DNA of 64,000 nt, from contig CAUDCB010000001.1 of assembly GCA_958447915.1 (NCBI GenBank), forward strand, positions 1 through 64,000, written 5' to 3'. The notes under the pieces are model-generated. The model ran no database searches, was not told the DNA's origin, and worked only from the letters and a program-made list of their open reading frames with translations. The DNA is from an uncultured Collinsella sp. (lineage in GTDB: Bacteria > Actinomycetota > Coriobacteriia > Coriobacteriales > Coriobacteriaceae). Each line of letters begins with the position of its first letter. Position 1 is the first letter of the stretch. This document shows, one piece after another, positions 61,106-64,000 of the stretch. A program made the position numbers and the translations under genes.

Positions 61106-62101
61106 ATGAGCAAAAACCTCTCCCAGCAGGTCGTTCTCGACCGCCGCGGCTTTGTCGCCGCCACCTTCGCAACCGTCGCCGGCCTTGGTCTTGCCGGCTG
61201 CTCCGACACTAGCGCCGAGGCCGACAAGGGTTCCGCCGCCGGCTCCTCCAAGAGCCCCAATGATACCGAGGCTTCCACCACGCTCGACGCCAAGGCGTTC
61301 GACAAGCTCGTCGACAACGGCCCCAAGGCCGATAACGACGCCATCGCCGCCAGCACCTGGGCCACGGCCGTCAAGGACGCCGGCGTTTTTAAGATCGGTG
61401 GCGTTCAGACCTCCACGCTTTTCTCCCTCCTCAACGAGATAGACGGTCAGACCCGTGGCTTCGATGCCGGCGTCGCGCAGCTTCTGTCCAACTACATCCT
61501 GGGCGAGAACAAGGTCGAGATCACCCAGGTGACCTCGGACACGCGCGAGTCCGTCCTGCAGAACGGCCAGGTCGACGCCGTCTTTGCCACCTACACCATC
61601 ACTGACGAGCGCAAGAAGCTCGTCTCCTTTGCCGGTCCCTACTACTACACCCAGCAGGCCATCCTGGTGCTCGCCGACAACGACGACATCAAGAGCGTCG
61701 ACGACCTGGCCGACAAGAACGTCGCCGTCCAGTCCGGCTCCAACGGCCCCGCCATCCTGGAGGAGTTCGCTCCCAAGGCCAGCCAGCAGGAGTTCAAGAC
61801 CGACGAGGAGGCCCGCCAGGCACTCCAGCAGGGCCGCGTTGACGCCTACGTCATCGATAACAACATGCAGCAGAGCGCCCTGGTCCGCGAGCCCGGCAAG
61901 TACAAGATCGCCGGCAAGCCCTTCGGCAGCAAGGAGCCCTATGGCATCGGCCTGCCGCTCGATTCCGACGGTGTCGCCTTTGTCAACGACTTCCTCAAGA
62001 AGATCGAGGACGACGGCACCTGGACCGAGCTGTGGCAGATCTGCATCGGCGACCGCACGGGCGACACCAACGTTCCCGAGCTGCCCGAGGTCGGCGCCTA
62101 G
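61106..62101 (+). CDS. Polar amino-acid ABC transporter substrate-binding lipoprotein
   Basis: A 331-residue extracytoplasmic binding protein (SBP family 3), probably for glutamate or another polar amino acid. The signal LDRRGFVAATFATVAGLGL ends in the lipobox LAGC, with twin arginines ahead of the hydrophobic part, so Tat export followed by lipidation is likely. The SBP core has FDAGVAQLLSNYI, GQVDAVFATYTITDERKKLV, FAGPYYYTQQAILV and ALQQGRVDAYVID. A Ser/Ala-rich linker follows the lipobox. The ATG at 61106 follows GAGAAAGGTG. It begins the operon with two permeases and an ATPase. Confidence 0.9.
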   Translation: MSKNLSQQVVLDRRGFVAATFATVAGLGLAGCSDTSAEADKGSAAGSSKSPNDTEASTTLDAKAFDKLVDNGPKADNDAIAASTWATAVKDAGVFKIGGVQTSTLFSLLNEIDGQTRGFDAGVAQLLSNYILGENKVEITQVTSDTRESVLQNGQVDAVFATYTITDERKKLVSFAGPYYYTQQAILVLADNDDIKSVDDLADKNVAVQSGSNGPAILEEFAPKASQQEFKTDEEARQALQQGRVDAYVIDNNMQQSALVREPGKYKIAGKPFGSKEPYGIGLPLDSDGVAFVNDFLKKIEDDGTWTELWQICIGDRTGDTNVPELPEVGA

Positions 62102-62239
62102 GTAATACGCCTAGTAACGGCCGCTACGAAACCATATGGAAACGCATGATGCGCTTTATTGCGGTAAACTGTTTCCTCACTGAGTTGTCAGGGCTTCCGT
62201 ACACACGGGAGCCCCTTTCCTTATCGGCGGGAGGTCCGC

Positions 62240-62899
62240 ATGAGTCTCTCCGAGCTCTGGTCGCTCTATGGCCAGAACTATATCGACGCCCTGCTAGCAA
62301 CCTGGGGCATGACGCTTGAGTCGTTTGCCATCGGCATGGTGCTGGCCGTCGCTGTCACCGTGATGCGCGTGTCGCCGCTCAAGCCGCTGCGCGTCTTTGG
62401 CGACCTGTATGTCCAGGTCTTCCGTAACATCCCCGGCATCGCGCTACTCATCATCGTCGTCTATGCGCTGCCGCCGCTCAAGGTCGTCCTGCCCTACCGC
62501 ACCTGCGTCATCGTCGCCACAGTGCTCTTGGGTTCTGCCTTTGGCTCCGAGAACTTTATGAGCGGCATCAACACCGTCGGTGTCGGCCAAGTGGAAGCCG
62601 CCCGCTCGCTGGGCATGAGCTTCAGCCGTATCCTCGCCAAGATCGTGATTCCGCAGGCGCTGCGCTCGAGCGTGCTGCCCATGACCAACCTCTTTATCGC
62701 CGTCATGCTCACCACCGCGCTCGGCAGTCAGGTACCGCTTAAGCCGCAGGAGCTCACCGGCGTGGTGAGCTACATCAACACGCGCTCGCTCGGCGGCGTC
62801 GCCGCGTTCTTTATCTCGGCACTCGGCTACCTGGGCACGGCCTTTGTGGTGAGCCACATTGGCAACTATATCGATAAGAAGGTGAGGATCCTCCGATGA
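62240..62899 (+). CDS. Polar amino-acid ABC transporter permease 1
   Basis: A 219-residue HisM/GlnP-type inner-membrane permease with about five helices. VTVMRVSPLKPLRVFGDLYV and FRNIPGIALLIIVVYALPP mark the N-terminal region. The EAA coupling loop is EAARSLGMSFSRILAKIVIPQ. The ATG at 62240 has GGGAGGTC upstream. Its stop overlaps the next gene by four bases (ATGA). Confidence 0.9.
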   Translation: MSLSELWSLYGQNYIDALLATWGMTLESFAIGMVLAVAVTVMRVSPLKPLRVFGDLYVQVFRNIPGIALLIIVVYALPPLKVVLPYRTCVIVATVLLGSAFGSENFMSGINTVGVGQVEAARSLGMSFSRILAKIVIPQALRSSVLPMTNLFIAVMLTTALGSQVPLKPQELTGVVSYINTRSLGGVAAFFISALGYLGTAFVVSHIGNYIDKKVRILR

Positions 62900-63729
62900 G
62901 CAAACATTCCTCCCCTGCACTTACCATGCGCGATGCGCTCTACGAGGCTCCCGGCCCCAAGATGCGTGCCAAGATTCGCGTCGGCACCGCCATCTCACTT
63001 GTTGCCGTGGCCGCGCTCATCGCTCTGGTACTGCAGCGCTTTTACGTGACCGGCCAGCTTTCGGTCCATTACTGGTACTTCTTTACGCACCTCACCACCT
63101 GGAAGTTCCTGCTTGCCGGTTTTGAGGGCACCGTTAAAGTCGCACTCACCGCCGGCGTCATTGCGCTGGTACTGGGCTTAGCCCTTATGCTCGGCCGCAC
63201 GAGCGGCATCAAGCCGTTGCAGCTGGTCTGCCGCGTGCTCACCGATTTCTTCCGTGGCGTGCCGAGCCTTCTGTTCATCTACTTCTTCTTTTTGGTGCTG
63301 CCCCAGTACAAGATCGCACTGCCGTCGTTTTGGATGCTCACGCTTCCCGTCGCGCTCGCTGCGGCCGGCGTACTGGCCGAGATCTTCCGTGCCGGCGTCA
63401 ACGCCGTGCCGCGCGGTCAGGTCGAGGCCGCCCAGGCACTCGGTCTCTCCAAGGCTAAAATCACCTTTAAAATCGTGTTGCCGCAGGCTATCCGATTTAT
63501 CATTCCGTCGTTGATTTCGCAGCTCGTGGTCGTAGTCAAAGACACCACCGTCGCCTACGTGGTGAGTTACCCCGACCTCATGCAAAATGCCCGCGTGCTC
63601 ATTACCAACTACGACGCGCTCGTATCGGTCTATCTGGTGATCGCGGTCATCTACATCCTCATCAACGTCGCGATCAACAAGGCCGCTGTCTACGTCTCGC
63701 ACAAGACCGGCGCGACCATCATCCGCTAA
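62896..63729 (+). CDS. Polar amino-acid ABC transporter permease 2
   Basis: A 277-residue permease of the same family, with an extra 40-residue charged N-terminus. FFRGVPSLLFIYFFFLVLPQ is the typical motif; the EAA coupling loop is EAAQALGLSKAKITFKIVLPQ. It forms a heterodimer with permease 1, as GluC/GluD do in corynebacteria. The two genes overlap by four bases. The ATPase gene begins 36 bases downstream. Confidence 0.9.
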   Translation: MSKHSSPALTMRDALYEAPGPKMRAKIRVGTAISLVAVAALIALVLQRFYVTGQLSVHYWYFFTHLTTWKFLLAGFEGTVKVALTAGVIALVLGLALMLGRTSGIKPLQLVCRVLTDFFRGVPSLLFIYFFFLVLPQYKIALPSFWMLTLPVALAAAGVLAEIFRAGVNAVPRGQVEAAQALGLSKAKITFKIVLPQAIRFIIPSLISQLVVVVKDTTVAYVVSYPDLMQNARVLITNYDALVSVYLVIAVIYILINVAINKAAVYVSHKTGATIIR

Positions 63730-63765
63730 CGCTTTACCATTTCGAGTCATAAGGAGCCGAGCACC

Positions 63766-64000
63766 ATGGCACAGAGCACCTCTTCCACCGGCAATCAGCC
63801 GCTGATCGAGCTCAGGCACGTCGATAAGCACTACGGCGATCTGCACGTCCTCAACGACATCAATCTCTCGGTCGACCGCGGCGAGGTCGTCGTTGTGATT
63901 GGCCCCTCGGGCTCGGGCAAGTCGACCATGTGCCGCACCATCAATCGCCTGGAAACCATCGACTCTGGCGAGATCCTCATCGAGGGCGAGCCCTTGCCGC
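63766..64000 (+). CDS. Amino-acid ABC transporter ATPase, truncated by window edge
   Basis: The first 78 residues of a GlnQ/GluA-type ATPase are visible. It opens with MAQSTSSTGNQPLIELRHVD and has the Walker A GPSGSGKST and the following CRTINRLETIDSGEILIEG. The ATG at 63766 follows AAGGAG. It completes the operon SBP-permease-permease-ATPase. Confidence 0.9.
   Translation, partial: MAQSTSSTGNQPLIELRHVDKHYGDLHVLNDINLSVDRGEVVVVIGPSGSGKSTMCRTINRLETIDSGEILIEGEPLP

Overview
The window reads as a chromosomal segment of a high-GC actinobacterium of class Coriobacteriia, most likely Collinsella. This is inferred from gene content and codon style, not from a database match. Pointers are a lysyl-tRNA synthetase with a C-terminal tRNA-binding domain, a Lys/Orn-type MurE, a DUF6020 membrane protein, a very long fused 2-hydroxyacyl-CoA dehydratase activator, an AmaP/DUF2273/Asp23 cluster and CCA-encoding tRNA genes. 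Most genes are housekeeping and lie on the minus strand.

Layout. 1-541: 3'-truncated ThrE-type exporter. 915-4000: lysS, greA, tatA and tRNA-Pro(CGG). 4050-5245: veg-ispE. 5359-9221: dtd, rdgB, rph, murI and a HAD phosphatase. 9329-12884: murE and asnB. 13072-13759: tRNA-Val(UAC), a duplicated tRNA 3' end and a MITE-like inverted repeat. 13760-18646: argCJBD with three ARG-box-like sites upstream. 18912-19823: two PNPOx-like paralogues. 19854-23338: FMN riboswitch, ribU, fused ecfA and ecfT. 23713-25740: groES-groEL. 26023-28807: remains of a zinc-uptake locus, then an LTA-synthase-like sulfatase. 29409-32678: divergent amidohydrolase and M20 peptidase. 32820-37878: zinc-ribbon membrane protein, YitT, the Asp23 cluster and YebC. 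38057-43230: DUF6020 protein, lgt, nfu, dCMP deaminase and coaX. 43520-46578: OPT transporter and DUF389 protein. 46704-53372: an orphan membrane protein, a hydroxyacyl-CoA dehydrogenase and the 1592-aa activator. 53384-58712: TetR, HAD, glnB, amtB, CmpB-like and HD-domain genes. 58941-60722: dxs. 61106-64000: polar amino-acid ABC transporter, cut at the window edge.

How the genes connect. argCJBD makes ornithine, which fits a MurE whose specificity motif is of the Lys/Orn type. veg-ispE and dxs belong to the MEP isoprenoid route. amtB-glnB and asnB handle nitrogen. The FMN riboswitch controls a complete riboflavin ECF transporter in one operon. tatA can serve the Tat-type lipoprotein signal on the amino-acid binding protein.

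The least explained layer is intergenic. Many short palindromic repeats share a GGGAC core (GGGACAGG or GGGACGGGG). Several begin exactly at the stop codons of unrelated minus-strand genes. Others form a REPIN-like inverted pair (60779-60913), a 33-bp perfect inverted repeat (43268-43345), a roughly 145-bp palindrome after groEL and a roughly 110-bp one between amtB and glnB.
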